Source of the DNA: DATAES01 sp963721305
GTDB lineage: Bacteria; Actinomycetota; Acidimicrobiia; Acidimicrobiales; JACDCH01
Reading direction: 5' to 3'
Length of the DNA: 64,000 nt
Assembly (NCBI GenBank): GCA_963721305.1
Contig: CAVRIR010000005.1
Coordinates: forward strand, 248,001 to 312,000
The translations under genes were made by a program, and so were the position numbers. Shown here piece by piece: positions 42,742-52,412 of the stretch; the first letter of the stretch is position 1, and each line of letters opens with the position of its first letter. The notes under the pieces were generated by a model, which was given only the letters and a program-made list of their open reading frames with translations, searched no databases and was not told the origin of the DNA.

Positions 42742-45333
42742 ATGAAGAAGAAGGTCCACATCGTCCCTCACACGCACTGGGACCGAGAGTGGTACGCGCC
42801 GTTCCAGTCGTTCCGGCTGCGACTGGTCGACCTGCTCGACGACCTGCTGCCATCGCTCGACGCCGACCCGTCCTTCGTGCACTTCCTGCTCGACGGCCAG
42901 ATGGCGGTTGTCGACGACTACCTCGCGGTCCGTCCGCAACTCGAAGCCACGTTGCGCCGCCTGGCCACGTCGGGGCGGTTGGCGACGGGGCCGTGGTACA
43001 TCCTCATGGACGAGTTCCTCGTCTCCGGCGAGACGATGGTCCGCAACCTGCAGATGGGGCTCGACCGCGCGGCGGCGTTCGGCGGCGCGATGGAGGTCGG
43101 CTACCTCCCGGACATGTTCGGTCACATCGCGCAGATGCCACAGCTGTTGCAGCAGTTCGGCTTCGATCACGCCGTGGTGTGGCGAGGCGTGCCTGCCGCG
43201 GTCGACAAGAGCGCGTTCTGGTGGACCGCGCCCGATGGCTCGACCGTGCGGGCCGAGTACCTCGTGCAGGGCTACGGCAATGGTGCGTACCTGCCCGACG
43301 ACGCGAAGGCGCTCGTGAGCGCGATCGAAGACTTCGATCATGACTGGGATGGTGTGCTCACCGGTCCGATCCTCTGGATGAACGGCACCGACCATCTCGT
43401 CCCGCAGTTGCGACTCGGACGTCTGGTCGCGGAAGCGAACGCGATCCAGGACGACTACGAGCTCGAGGTCACGTCGTTGGCCACGCACCTCGAACGCGCG
43501 AACGCGGACGACTTGCCCTCATGGACGGGCGAGCTGCGCTCCGGTGCCCGCGCCAACCTCCTCATGGGCGTGACGTCGAACCGGGTCGACGTCCGTCAGG
43601 CCGCGGCGAGAGCTGAGCGTGCCCTCGAGCGCGCCGAGGCGCTGGCCGCCTTGTACCAACCGGTCGAGCGCTGGCCCGCCGCGCTCCTCCACGAGGCATG
43701 GCTTCATGTCGTGCGCAACGCCGCGCACGACTCGATCTGCGCGTGCTCGGTGGATGAGGTGTGCGATGCCGTGCTGCACCGGTACGCCGAGGCGGCCGAG
43801 ATCGGAGAGGGACTTGCGGAGCGGGCTCTCGTCGCACTGGGCACGTCGGTGACCGGCGATGGTCCGGTGATCGTCAACCCGACGAGCCGCACACGATCCG
43901 GTCTGGTCGAGGTGATCGTGCCCGGCACGGGTGAGCGCCCTGGCGCGCAGATCCTGAACGAGCGCCCGGCCGAGCGCGTCCTTGCGGAGATGGACCTCGA
44001 GACGATGGCCGCAGTCGTCGTGCGCGAGCTGAAGCACAACCGTCGCGTCGAGATGGTTGCCTTGGAGTCGGTCGCGACGGGTGAGGAGCTGTGGCGAGCG
44101 GAGCGCGAGCGGGACGGCTCGATGCTGACCGCCGGGACGCGGGCGGAGCTCGATGCCGTCGCGGCGTCCGGTGTCGGGATGGTGCGCATCCGGGTACGAA
44201 CCCAAGCGACGCAGAAGCTGCTCGTACGGGTCACCGACGTCCCTGGTTACGGATGGCGGTCGTGGTCGCCCCGCGCGCTCGACATCGCTCCTGTCACCGT
44301 GCAAGGCCGGACACTCGACAACGGCCTTGTACGGGTCGATGTTGCGGCCAACGGCACGTGGTCGATCGACGGCGTGCCGGGGTACGGGCGCCTCGTCCGC
44401 GGCGGCGACGTCGGTGACACGTACAACTGGTGCCCGCCCGCCGATGACGTCGAGATCGACACGCCCGAGCACGTCGACGTGACCGTCGACGAATCGGGTC
44501 CCCTGCGGGCACGGGTGCGCATCGTCTCGCGGTATCGCTGGCCGGCCCACGACGGTGGTCCGCTCAGCGCTGTGGAAATCACGACCACACTCGAGCTACA
44601 CGCGGGCGAGCGCTTCGTGCGCGTCGACACGGAGTGGGACAACCGCTGCCGCGACCAGCGCGTCCGAGTCTGGCTTCCTCTGCCGAACGCCGCCGACCGT
44701 TCGCGAGCCGAGTGTGCGTTCGCCGTGATCGAGCGGGGGCTGACCGCGGAGGGCGGCCCGACGGAGATCGGACTGCCGACGTTCCCGTCCAAGCGCTTCG
44801 TCCAGGCCGGCGGGCTCACCGTCGCCCACGACGGCGTGCTCGAGTTCGAGCTGGTCGAGGTCCGCGACGACAAGGCGAACGCGCTCGCGCTCACGCTGGC
44901 GCGGTGCACCGCGATGCTCTCGCAGGGACCCATGACGACTCGACCGCTGCCGGCAGGCCCGATGATCGAAGTCGAGGGCGCGCAGCTGCAGAAGCGGATC
45001 AGGGCGCGGTACTCGATCCACGTCGGTGACGGCGATCCGTTCGCGCTGGTCGACGACGTGCTCGCGCCGTTGCTCGTCGCCAAAGCGGGCGGCGGCAGCC
45101 GTCCAACCGACGGTCAGGCCCTCGACGTGGACGGCGCGGCCGTGTCCTCGCTCCGGCGCGTCGCGGGACGGCTCGAGCTACGAGTCTTCAACCCGAGCGA
45201 CGACATCACGACGGTCACGCTCGACGGACGATCGGGCTGGCTCGTGGATCTGCGCGGCCGCGCCCTCGAGCCGTTCACGGGCTCGTTCGAGCTCGGTCCG
45301 GGGCGCATCGCCACCGCCATCCTCGACTCCTAG
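42742..45333 (+). CDS. GH38 alpha-mannosidase
   Basis: The 863-residue enzyme starts with HIVPHTHWDREWYAPFQSF, the GH38 zinc His-Asp pair. LLDGQMAVVDDYLAVRP and GPWYILMDEFLVSGE follow, then GYLPDMFGHIAQMPQLL with the nucleophile Asp near residue 128. The long C-terminal beta-sandwich domains end with LVDLRGRALEPF. It removes alpha-linked mannose or related sugars; there is no signal peptide, so it is probably cytosolic. It stands alone on the plus strand. Confidence 0.92.
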   Translation: MKKKVHIVPHTHWDREWYAPFQSFRLRLVDLLDDLLPSLDADPSFVHFLLDGQMAVVDDYLAVRPQLEATLRRLATSGRLATGPWYILMDEFLVSGETMVRNLQMGLDRAAAFGGAMEVGYLPDMFGHIAQMPQLLQQFGFDHAVVWRGVPAAVDKSAFWWTAPDGSTVRAEYLVQGYGNGAYLPDDAKALVSAIEDFDHDWDGVLTGPILWMNGTDHLVPQLRLGRLVAEANAIQDDYELEVTSLATHLERANADDLPSWTGELRSGARANLLMGVTSNRVDVRQAAARAERALERAEALAALYQPVERWPAALLHEAWLHVVRNAAHDSICACSVDEVCDAVLHRYAEAAEIGEGLAERALVALGTSVTGDGPVIVNPTSRTRSGLVEVIVPGTGERPGAQILNERPAERVLAEMDLETMAAVVVRELKHNRRVEMVALESVATGEELWRAERERDGSMLTAGTRAELDAVAASGVGMVRIRVRTQATQKLLVRVTDVPGYGWRSWSPRALDIAPVTVQGRTLDNGLVRVDVAANGTWSIDGVPGYGRLVRGGDVGDTYNWCPPADDVEIDTPEHVDVTVDESGPLRARVRIVSRYRWPAHDGGPLSAVEITTTLELHAGERFVRVDTEWDNRCRDQRVRVWLPLPNAADRSRAECAFAVIERGLTAEGGPTEIGLPTFPSKRFVQAGGLTVAHDGVLEFELVEVRDDKANALALTLARCTAMLSQGPMTTRPLPAGPMIEVEGAQLQKRIRARYSIHVGDGDPFALVDDVLAPLLVAKAGGGSRPTDGQALDVDGAAVSSLRRVAGRLELRVFNPSDDITTVTLDGRSGWLVDLRGRALEPFTGSFELGPGRIATAILDS

Positions 45334-45357
45334 CCCATCCTCGACTCGTAGCTCTAC

Positions 45358-45408
45358 GAACTCCGGGGAGAAACGGGCGCCATAGCGCCCGTTTCCATCC
45401 AACATTGG
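45358..45408 (+). repeat. 51-bp palindromic element, copy D (stem type 1)
   Basis: Left box GAACTCCGGG, stem arms GAGAAACGGGCGC and GCGCCCGTTTCCA around loop CATA, right box TCCAACATTGG with one change from the usual end. It lies between the convergent mannosidase and LLM genes. Just upstream, TCCTCGACTC is duplicated. Confidence 0.9.
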
Positions 45409-45413
45409 CGTTG

Positions 45414-46400
45414 TCAGAGCACCGCTTTGGTGACGACTTCGCCGGCGAAGGCGACGGCGTCGACGTCCCAGCCGTCGGCGGGCATGTTGAGGGTGAGGCC
45501 GTCGAGGCCGAGGGCGAGCAATGACTGCAGCCGCTCCCCCGCTGTGTCCGCGTCGCCCACGACGAACCGCGCATCGAGCATCGCCTTGATGCCGTCGTCG
45601 AGCTGGTCCCACGGAGCCAGACCTCGCCGCTCGAGCAGCGCGGCGCGCTTCGCCTCCGCCTCCTCCATCGTCCGGCCGACGATCAACGAGCCGAGCGCGG
45701 TCTTGTTGATCGTGTCGATGTCGCGGCCGACGTCGGCGCAGTGCTGCGCGAGCACCTCGAGCTTGCGGGGTAGCTCGTCTGCCCCAGCGGTGAAGTTCGC
45801 CATGTCGGCGTACTCCGCCATGAACCGCAGCGTCTTCTTCTCACCGGAGCCACCGATCATGATCGGCGGACCTCCCGGCGTGATCGGCGCGGGCGAGTTG
45901 ATCGCGTCGTGCACGCGGTAGTGCTTGCCCTCGAACGTCGGACGTTCGTCGCGGAACATGGCGCGACAGATCTTCAACGCCTCTTCGAGTCGTTCGAAAC
46001 GCTCCTTCACCGGCGGGAAGTCCACGCCCAGACCCTGGTGCTCGACGTCGAACCACGCCGCACCGATGCCAAGGAAGGCGCGCCCTCGCGAGATGACGTC
46101 GAGGGTGGTCACGATCTTGGCGAGGATGGCCGGGTTGCGGTACGTGACCCCGGTGACGAGCGTGCCGAGCTTGGCCCGCTGCGTGCGCGCCGCGATGGCC
46201 CCGAGCAGCGTGTACGACTCGAACATCTCGTAGTCGGGCGGGCCGAGCAGCGGGAGTTGGTAGAAGTGGTCCATCACCATGATGGTGTCGAAGCCCGAGT
46301 CCTCGCCGGCCACCGCTACGGCGGCGACCCGCTCGAAGAGGTCTTCCGGAGCGACATCGGGATAGGTGAAGTTGGGGATCTGCAAGCCGGCACGGATCAT
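45414..46400 (-). CDS. LLM-class F420-dependent oxidoreductase
   Basis: This 328-residue protein has the luciferase-like barrel with F420 features. GLQIPNFTYPDV opens it and DTIMVMDHFYQLP is the substrate-side loop. AKLGTLVTGVTYRNPAILAKIVTTLDVISRGRAFLGIGAAWF and PPIMIGGSGEKKTLRFMAEYAD are the cofactor-phosphate blocks. It is related to mycobacterial F420-dependent reductases acting on lipids or xenobiotics. It is the last gene of a closely packed minus-strand run (gpsA, glycosidase, cyclase, LLM), 9 bp from the cyclase gene. Confidence 0.9.
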   Translation of the reverse strand: MIRAGLQIPNFTYPDVAPEDLFERVAAVAVAGEDSGFDTIMVMDHFYQLPLLGPPDYEMFESYTLLGAIAARTQRAKLGTLVTGVTYRNPAILAKIVTTLDVISRGRAFLGIGAAWFDVEHQGLGVDFPPVKERFERLEEALKICRAMFRDERPTFEGKHYRVHDAINSPAPITPGGPPIMIGGSGEKKTLRFMAEYADMANFTAGADELPRKLEVLAQHCADVGRDIDTINKTALGSLIVGRTMEEAEAKRAALLERRGLAPWDQLDDGIKAMLDARFVVGDADTAGERLQSLLALGLDGLTLNMPADGWDVDAVAFAGEVVTKAVL

Positions 46401-46409
46401 GCCGGGTGT

Positions 46410-47591
46410 CTACTCGGCAGATTCCGCGTTCGCACCCTCACCGGCTGATTCTGTCGAGCGGCGGTCGATGACCTCGGCCACCTTGTCGCGTATCGCGCTG
46501 CGCCGCCGCCGAGCGCGCTCGAACGGTCCCTCACGGTCGAACTCGTCGCCGGACCGGCGCACCGCGTAGAGCTGCACCCGTCCGATGTCCTTCAGGAACC
46601 GAGTGCGCAACGACTTCCATCGCAGCGCCGGATGGTCGGAGATCAGGTCATGGACATCGCCGGAGACGACGACCGAGCCGGCATAGGCGATCGACACGAT
46701 GCGGCTGGCGAGGTTCACGGTCGGGCCGAAGAGGTCGCCTTCCCGTTCGAGCGCGGGTCCACTCGACAGCCCGACGCGGACATCGGACAGGGACTCGTCG
46801 TCGTGATACGCCTCGGCGAGCGACAAGCCGATCTCGACGCCGATACCGGCGCCGTCGACCGCGAACATGACCTCGTCACCGATCATCTTCACGACGCGGC
46901 CGCCGAGCGCGCCGACGATGTCGTACGCCGTCGACTCGAAGCGATCGACGACCGCGGCGAGCTCGTGCGCATCGATCTGTTGTGAGAGCGCGGTGAACCC
47001 GACGAGATCGGCGAAGCCCACCGTCACCTGCGTCTCGCCCGACGAGCCCGCTTCCCGCACCATACGTCGGCGGGCCGCGACCTGCATGTGACGTCGCCAC
47101 GCGTACTCGAGCACGCGCGGCATCGACGGCAGGACCAGACCGGCACGAACGACGCCCGGCTCGGTGCCGTCGTCGAGCACGGGTTCGTCGATGCGCGCCT
47201 CGATCGCGTCGATCTGCGCAGACGCGATGCGCGAGATCGACGAGCCGATCACGCGCGTCATCTGGAGCGCGACGTCCTTGTCGACCAGCCCGAGCTCGAT
47301 GATCTGCTCGACCATCTGGAGCATCTCGACGTCGAAGTCGTTGAAGACCACGGCGTCCGGCCGTGGGTCGGTGAAGCCGAGGGCCCGCCAGAACCGCGCC
47401 GCGTCCTCGCCGATACCAGCGCGCGCCTCGAGCTCGGCCTGCGTGTACTTCAGCGGCTGGTCGCCGAGGATGGTCTGTTCGATGGCGAGCAGACCGAGCG
47501 TTCCATCGGCTTCAGCTCGGTCGAGGTCAGCCTTTGGGACCCCGCTCGCTTCGATGAGGTCGCGCAACGTGCGGGGCTCGGACACGTTCAC
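46410..47591 (-). CDS. Class III adenylate/guanylate cyclase with N-terminal regulatory domain
   Basis: The 393-residue protein has a helical N-terminal half (residues 1-170; AIEQTILGDQPLKYTQAEL) like the autoinhibitory domain of mycobacterial Rv1264. The C-terminal half is a class III catalytic domain: VTVGFADLVGFTALSQ and VVKMIGDEVMF contribute the two metal Asp residues, and GDLFGPTVNLASRIVS the transition-state Asn/Arg helix. A basic tail follows. It should make cAMP as a homodimer, possibly responding to pH. Its GTG overlaps the stop of the glycosidase gene (GTGA). Confidence 0.88.
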   Translation of the reverse strand: MNVSEPRTLRDLIEASGVPKADLDRAEADGTLGLLAIEQTILGDQPLKYTQAELEARAGIGEDAARFWRALGFTDPRPDAVVFNDFDVEMLQMVEQIIELGLVDKDVALQMTRVIGSSISRIASAQIDAIEARIDEPVLDDGTEPGVVRAGLVLPSMPRVLEYAWRRHMQVAARRRMVREAGSSGETQVTVGFADLVGFTALSQQIDAHELAAVVDRFESTAYDIVGALGGRVVKMIGDEVMFAVDGAGIGVEIGLSLAEAYHDDESLSDVRVGLSSGPALEREGDLFGPTVNLASRIVSIAYAGSVVVSGDVHDLISDHPALRWKSLRTRFLKDIGRVQLYAVRRSGDEFDREGPFERARRRRSAIRDKVAEVIDRRSTESAGEGANAESAE

Positions 47592-49970
47592 CCCGACAAC
47601 GCTCCTCGCTCCGGTGCCGCGAGCAAGGCCTCACCCGTCCGCTCGGTCGTCGACCAGGCCGGATCGAGTCCTGGCGCGGTCAACCGCACCGCGTCGATAC
47701 CGGCGTGCGGCGTGACCTCCCAGAGCAGCGCCGGGCGAGCGCCGTGCCAGCGCACCGCATACGACACCGACCCGAGATGAGTGGGCGCGCCCTGCACCTC
47801 GAGAGCTTGTCCCAACCACTCATCGGGCAACAACGAGCACAGCGCGACAGTTGCGGGCGAGGCCGGGTCCGCCCGAGGCGTGTCCACCTCGCGCACCAGC
47901 AGGTTGCGAACGAACGAGAGGAAGTCGGCCGCAGCCCAGCCATGATGACCGTCTCCCATGCAACCACCGGCCAGTTGCGGATGGATCGCTTCGGGCCATG
48001 TCCATGTCGGTGTCGCGGCCTGCAACATCCAGTGCAAGCGATCGAGCGCACGACGGTCGCCGTTCGCGAGCTCGACCTCGGCAACGTGCATCGTCAGATA
48101 CGTGCCGAGGCCGGTGTGGCTGATGGCCTGGAAGAACGCGTCGCCCAGACTGAACCGATCGCGCACCACGTCGAGGGTCGCCGCGATCCGGTGATCAGTT
48201 GCGGGTAACAGATGGAGCGGCTCGCACGCCACGAGCGAGCCGATGACACCTGCGTCGATCCTTCGGCGCGGTCCTGCGGGGATCACGTCGGTATCGAGGC
48301 GGCGAGAGACGATTGCGAGTGACGCAACGATGTCGGACCAGAGCGCGTCGCTCTGGTCGCGCGCCGAGCGCGGCCGCTTTCGGCTGGTCGAACGCAGCCA
48401 GCATCTCGGCGGCGGATCGCAAGCCCGCGGCGGACCAGAAGTCGTCCCAGTAGTAGTAGTCGAACGGACCGAGGTGCTCGGCCGACACGCCGGCGGGCAT
48501 GAGCCCTCGTAGCTCAGGAAGGGCGCGGCGTCTCGTCCGGCGCTTCCGGTCGATCCACTGCGCGCCCTTGGCGATCGACCCGATCATCGACTCGACCAGA
48601 TCGCCGTCGCGGCTCAGTCGCCAATGCTCGGCGACGGACCACAGCGCGCAGCCGTTCGAGTCCCACTCGTGGGCCTGGCTGAAGTAGAGGCCATCGCCTC
48701 GTTGACGCGCCGGATACGAGCGCAACACCTCCGCGACCTGTGACGAGTAGCCGTAACGACCGAGCGCGGCCAGCAGAAACGCGGCGTCGCGGAACCAGAA
48801 CCGGTGATACGTGCTCGGCCCGGGCGTGATGTCGGGACCGTCGTGGAGCGCGAGCAGGAACCGCCGGTTGGCATCGACGGCTTCTTGCAGACGTGCGTCC
48901 GGGAGCTCGAGCCGCATCTCCGATCGGCTCTGCGCGGCCCAGCCGCGCGCCACCTGCTCGGCGGACGGGAGCGCGGCGGGAAACGTCGGTGCATGTTCGA
49001 CGCCCCGCCGCGTGCGACCGCGCGTGCGCGTGCGCGTGGAAGAGACCATCGGCAGCGCGACCCGCAGCGTGGCGGTATGCGGCAGCGGGTACACGAACGC
49101 GGCTTGCGCCATGCCCGCTTCGTCATGCAGTCCGGCCGGGATGCCTCCCGGGCGCGCACCGTCGGCGAGCACGACCTGCGCGCAGTCACCGTCGTGGAAC
49201 GTCGACGCCGCGACCTGCGCGGGCGACCGTGGCAACAACATGGCGATGCGGCCATCGACCGTTACCGTCGTTCCATCGTGGAGGCCGATGCGTTCGATGA
49301 CCGCGAGTCCTTCCGGATTGTACGGGCGAACGGCGAGCGCGACGGCGAACGGGGCCGGGCTGCGGTTCTCCACTTCGACGACGACGACTTCGGATTCGTC
49401 CGTGCTCGCGGCGCCGGTGAAGCACGCGTACGCGCGGTGCACCGCGAACCCTCCGGGGACGCGGATCGACGTCTCCACGACCGGGGCCGCGCCGATGAGT
49501 CGTTGGCGGACGCGCGATGCCGCTTCGCGCGACGGCACGTGCCAGCCGTCCTCCGCTCCGATCCACCAGTCGAGCGACCAGCCGTCGAACCATGTCGTCA
49601 CGAGCCCACGGGGGTCGACGATCGCCTCTGACGGCGAGGCGACGTTGCCGACGAGCGTCCAGTTGCGCGCCGTCATGTTGGTGAGGAACGGGAGCTGACC
49701 GCGCGCGGTGAACGCGGGCGAGGTCGGGTCGAGCTGGTTCTCCAGCCAGTAAGGCCACACCCAATCGGGTCCGATCTGCGCGGCGGCACGCGTGCGCTGC
49801 GCGCGGAACACGGTGCGCGCCCCGACGGGGAGCAACTCGCCGGGTGACTCGACCTCGAAGGTCTCGCCGAGCCGTTGGTACGTGGACAGATGGCGGACGA
49901 TGTCGTCGTCGATGTGCATGCGCCCCATGGCGCGGCGCAGCGCCCAGGTGCGGAGCCGGGTCATGCGCAC
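47588..49970 (-). CDS. Six-hairpin glycosidase-like protein (amylo-alpha-1,6-glucosidase type), frameshifted
   Basis: The N-terminal 300 residues are beta-rich (VLVVEVENRSPAPFAVALAVRPYNPEGLAVI style), followed by an (alpha/alpha)6 barrel. Its blocks include TYHRFWFRDAAFLLAALGRYGY with the substrate Arg/Asp, GLYFSQAHEWDSNGCALWSVAEHW and FDYYYWDDFWSAAGL. At about 48355 one extra base moves the reading. The first frame becomes Arg-rich, while the second continues with QSDALWSDIVASL and then AGPRRRIDAGVIGSLVACEP to the true end at 47588. Repaired length is about 793 residues. Start GTG 49970 or ATG 49964. The substrate is probably an alpha-glucan, unproven. Confidence 0.7.
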
Positions 49971-49971
49971 G

Positions 49972-50976
49972 TCAGCCGGGATAATTTTCGTGGCGCGCCG
50001 GAGTGCGGCTGATCAGCCCGCGGTACGCGTCATTGGCCGTGCGTCCGCCGTGAACAACGCCGACCACTTCGGTGACGATCGGCATCTCGACGCCTGCGCT
50101 CTCGGCGAGCTCGAGCACCGTTCGGCAGCTCTTCACGCCTTCGGCGACCTGGTGCATCTCGGCGATGATGTCATCGATCGACCGGCCCTTTCCGAGCTGT
50201 TCGCCGACGTAGCGGTTGCGTGACTGCGGGCTGATGCATGTTGCGAGCAGGTCGCCCATCCCCGCGAGCCCTGCGAACGTCATGGGGTCGCCGCCGAGCG
50301 CGACACCGAGTCGCGTCATCTCCGAGAGACCACGCGTCATCACCGCCGCGCGCGTGTTGTCACCGGCGCCGACGCCGTCGGCCATGCCCGACGCGATCGC
50401 GATCACGTTCTTCATCACGCCGCCGAGCTCGGATCCGGTGACGTCACGGTTCGAGTACACGCGGAACAGGTTCGTCGCGAAGATCCCCTGCAGCGCCGCC
50501 GCGATCACGTCGTCCGCCATGGCGACAACCGCGGCTGCGGCCTGCCCGGCCAGGATCTCCTTGGCGAGGTTCGGTCCGGTCAGGACGGCGACCGGGTGGC
50601 CTGGCAACACCTCGTGCACGACCTGGCTCATCCGCAAACGCGTGTTCTGCTCGAGGCCCTTGGTGAGGCTCACGATCGGCACCCACGGTCGCAGGCAGGT
50701 CGCGACCTGGACGAGCGTGTCGCGGAACCCGTGGGACGGAACGCCCATGACGAGCAGGTCGGTCTGGCACACCGCCTCTTCCATCGAGCTCGTCGCCTGC
50801 AGGCGGCGGTTCAGGCGGAAGCCGGGCAGGTACTCGCCGTTCTGATGCTCTTCGTTGATCTGGTCGGCGAGCTCCTTGCGGCGCGACCACACGATCGTCG
50901 GCTCGTTGTGCGCGGCGAGGTGCGCGACCGTCGTGCCCCACGATCCGGCTCCGATCACCGCCACGCGGATCGTCAC
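49972..50976 (-). CDS. gpsA: NAD(P)H-dependent glycerol-3-phosphate dehydrogenase
   Basis: The 334-residue enzyme has VAVIGAGSWGTTVAHLAAHN (Rossmann loop), VSLTKGLEQNT, VLTGPNLAKEI, and GVMKNVIAIASGMADGVGAGDNTRAAVMTRGLSEM with the catalytic Lys. MTFAGLAGMGDLLATC follows. It reduces dihydroxyacetone phosphate to sn-glycerol-3-phosphate for phospholipids. It heads the packed minus-strand run; its stop is within a few bases of the glycosidase start. A type 2 palindromic element sits 24 bp upstream of its ATG. Confidence 0.94.
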   Translation of the reverse strand: MTIRVAVIGAGSWGTTVAHLAAHNEPTIVWSRRKELADQINEEHQNGEYLPGFRLNRRLQATSSMEEAVCQTDLLVMGVPSHGFRDTLVQVATCLRPWVPIVSLTKGLEQNTRLRMSQVVHEVLPGHPVAVLTGPNLAKEILAGQAAAAVVAMADDVIAAALQGIFATNLFRVYSNRDVTGSELGGVMKNVIAIASGMADGVGAGDNTRAAVMTRGLSEMTRLGVALGGDPMTFAGLAGMGDLLATCISPQSRNRYVGEQLGKGRSIDDIIAEMHQVAEGVKSCRTVLELAESAGVEMPIVTEVVGVVHGGRTANDAYRGLISRTPARHENYPG

Positions 50977-50999
50977 CCCCGCGAGGCTAGGCGCGCCCC

Positions 51000-51050
51000 G
51001 GAATGCCGGTTCATTTGTGGTGCTCGAGCGCCACAGATGACCCGGAGCTC
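51000..51050 (-). repeat. 51-bp palindromic element, copy G (stem type 2, reverse orientation)
   Basis: Read on the minus strand: left box GAGCTCCGGG, stem arms TCATCTGTGGCGC and GCACCACAAATGA around loop TCGA, right box ACCGGCATTCC. It keeps the 51-bp plan but is the most diverged copy. It lies in the divergent region between gpsA and cofC. Confidence 0.7.
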
Positions 51051-51083
51051 GTCCGACGCACCCCGCTCGTAGACTCCCCGGCG

Positions 51084-51674
51084 ATGGCCGGAACGCACGT
51101 GCTCGTGCCGATCAAGTCGTTCCGCAACGCGAAGGTTCGGCTGGCCGGCGCGCTGCCGCCTCAGGAACGAGCGGCGCTGGCGAAGCGAATGGCCGATCGG
51201 GTGCTCGCCGCGGCCGGACCGCTTCCGGTCTCGGTGGTGTGCGATGACGTCGACGTGGCGTCATTCGCCGAAGAGCGACACGCGCACGTGATCTGGCGGC
51301 CCGGTCTCGGGCTCAATGCCGCGGTCACCGACGGTTTCGAGCAGCTCACGACCGCCGACGGCGCCGTCGAGGTGATCGTCGCCCATGCCGACCTGCCCCT
51401 GGCCGACGATCTCACCCGTCTCGCAGGGTTCGCCGGCATCACGCTCGTTCCCGATCGGCGCGACGACGGCACGAACGTCATCTGCGTGCCGACCCGGCTC
51501 GGTTTCTCGTTCTCGTACGGTCCGAGCTCGTTCGAGCGCCATCGGCGTGAGGCGGACCGCCTGCGCATCCCGTACCGCGTGCTGCGCGACCCCCGGCTCG
51601 GCTGGGATGTCGACGTGCCCGCGGACCTCGACCTGCCGGAGACCCCGGACCTGCCGGAGCTGCCGTGCAGCTGA
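51084..51674 (+). CDS. cofC: 2-phospho-L-lactate/phosphoenolpyruvate guanylyltransferase (F420 biosynthesis)
   Basis: The 196-residue protein has the MobA-like nucleotidyltransferase fold of CofC/FbiD. HVLVPIKSFRNAKVRLAGALP is the nucleotide-binding start, VEVIVAHADLPLADDL supplies the metal Asp, and RDDGTNVICVPTRLGFSFSYGPSSFERHRREA is the family-specific block. RLGWDVDVPADLD ends it. In actinobacteria it activates phosphoenolpyruvate with GTP for F420. ATG 51084 is chosen for the conserved N-terminus. It overlaps the PIG-L gene by 10 bp. Confidence 0.92.
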   Translation: MAGTHVLVPIKSFRNAKVRLAGALPPQERAALAKRMADRVLAAAGPLPVSVVCDDVDVASFAEERHAHVIWRPGLGLNAAVTDGFEQLTTADGAVEVIVAHADLPLADDLTRLAGFAGITLVPDRRDDGTNVICVPTRLGFSFSYGPSSFERHRREADRLRIPYRVLRDPRLGWDVDVPADLDLPETPDLPELPCS

Positions 51675-52396
51675 ACCTGCCGGTGCCGGGACGTGCACTG
51701 GCGATCGCGGCCCATCCCGACGACGTCGAGTTCGGCTGCGGCGCGACCCTCGCGAAGTGGGCGGCCACCGGCTGTGTCGTCAACCACCTCATCTGCACCG
51801 ACGGATCGAAGGGATCGTGGGACCCGTCGACGGACCGTGACGCGCTCGTCGCCACCCGTCAGGACGAGCAACGCGCCGCGGCGAAGGCACTGGGCGCGAC
51901 GGGCGACGTCGCGTTCCTCGGCGCGGTCGACGGTGAGCTCGAAGCGACGCTCGACCTGCGGCGCGACGTGGCGCGCTGGATCCGTCACTTCCGGCCGGAC
52001 GTGGTGCTTGGTCACGACCCGTGGCGCCGCTATCGATTGCACCCGGACCATCGCCACGCCGGCTTCCTCACCATCGACGGCGTCGTCGCGGCGCGCGATC
52101 CGCACTTCTATCCGGACCTCGGCGTCCACCATTGGCGGCCGACGACGCTGCTGCTGTTCGAGGCAGAGCAGAGCGATCATCTCGAGGACGTGACGGACTT
52201 CGTCGAAGCGAAGCTCGCCGCGCTCGACGAGCACGGGAGCCAGTTGCGCTCGACCATGTTCATCGAAGTCGGCAGCGACAGCGAGGACGAACAGCGCGCC
52301 AGGTTCCGTCGCCACGAACTCGAACGCATGGCCGTCTTCGGGCGCCAGGCCGGCATCGCCTACGCCGAAGGCTTCAAACGCATCGACGATCTCTGA
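51665..52396 (+). CDS. PIG-L family deacetylase
   Basis: The 243-residue zinc enzyme has AIAAHPDDVEFGCGATLAKW (HPDD motif), LICTDGSKGSWDP and the third-ligand motif RLHPDHRHAGF. It is a different subgroup from Mca at 7529. It may deacetylate an N-acetylglucosaminyl compound. It starts at GTG 51665 inside the 3' end of cofC, so the two are coupled; genes of this type are often next to cofC in actinobacteria, though the reason is not established. Confidence 0.85.
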   Translation: MQLNLPVPGRALAIAAHPDDVEFGCGATLAKWAATGCVVNHLICTDGSKGSWDPSTDRDALVATRQDEQRAAAKALGATGDVAFLGAVDGELEATLDLRRDVARWIRHFRPDVVLGHDPWRRYRLHPDHRHAGFLTIDGVVAARDPHFYPDLGVHHWRPTTLLLFEAEQSDHLEDVTDFVEAKLAALDEHGSQLRSTMFIEVGSDSEDEQRARFRRHELERMAVFGRQAGIAYAEGFKRIDDL

Positions 52397-52412
52397 CGTC
52401 CCCGGCACGGCG

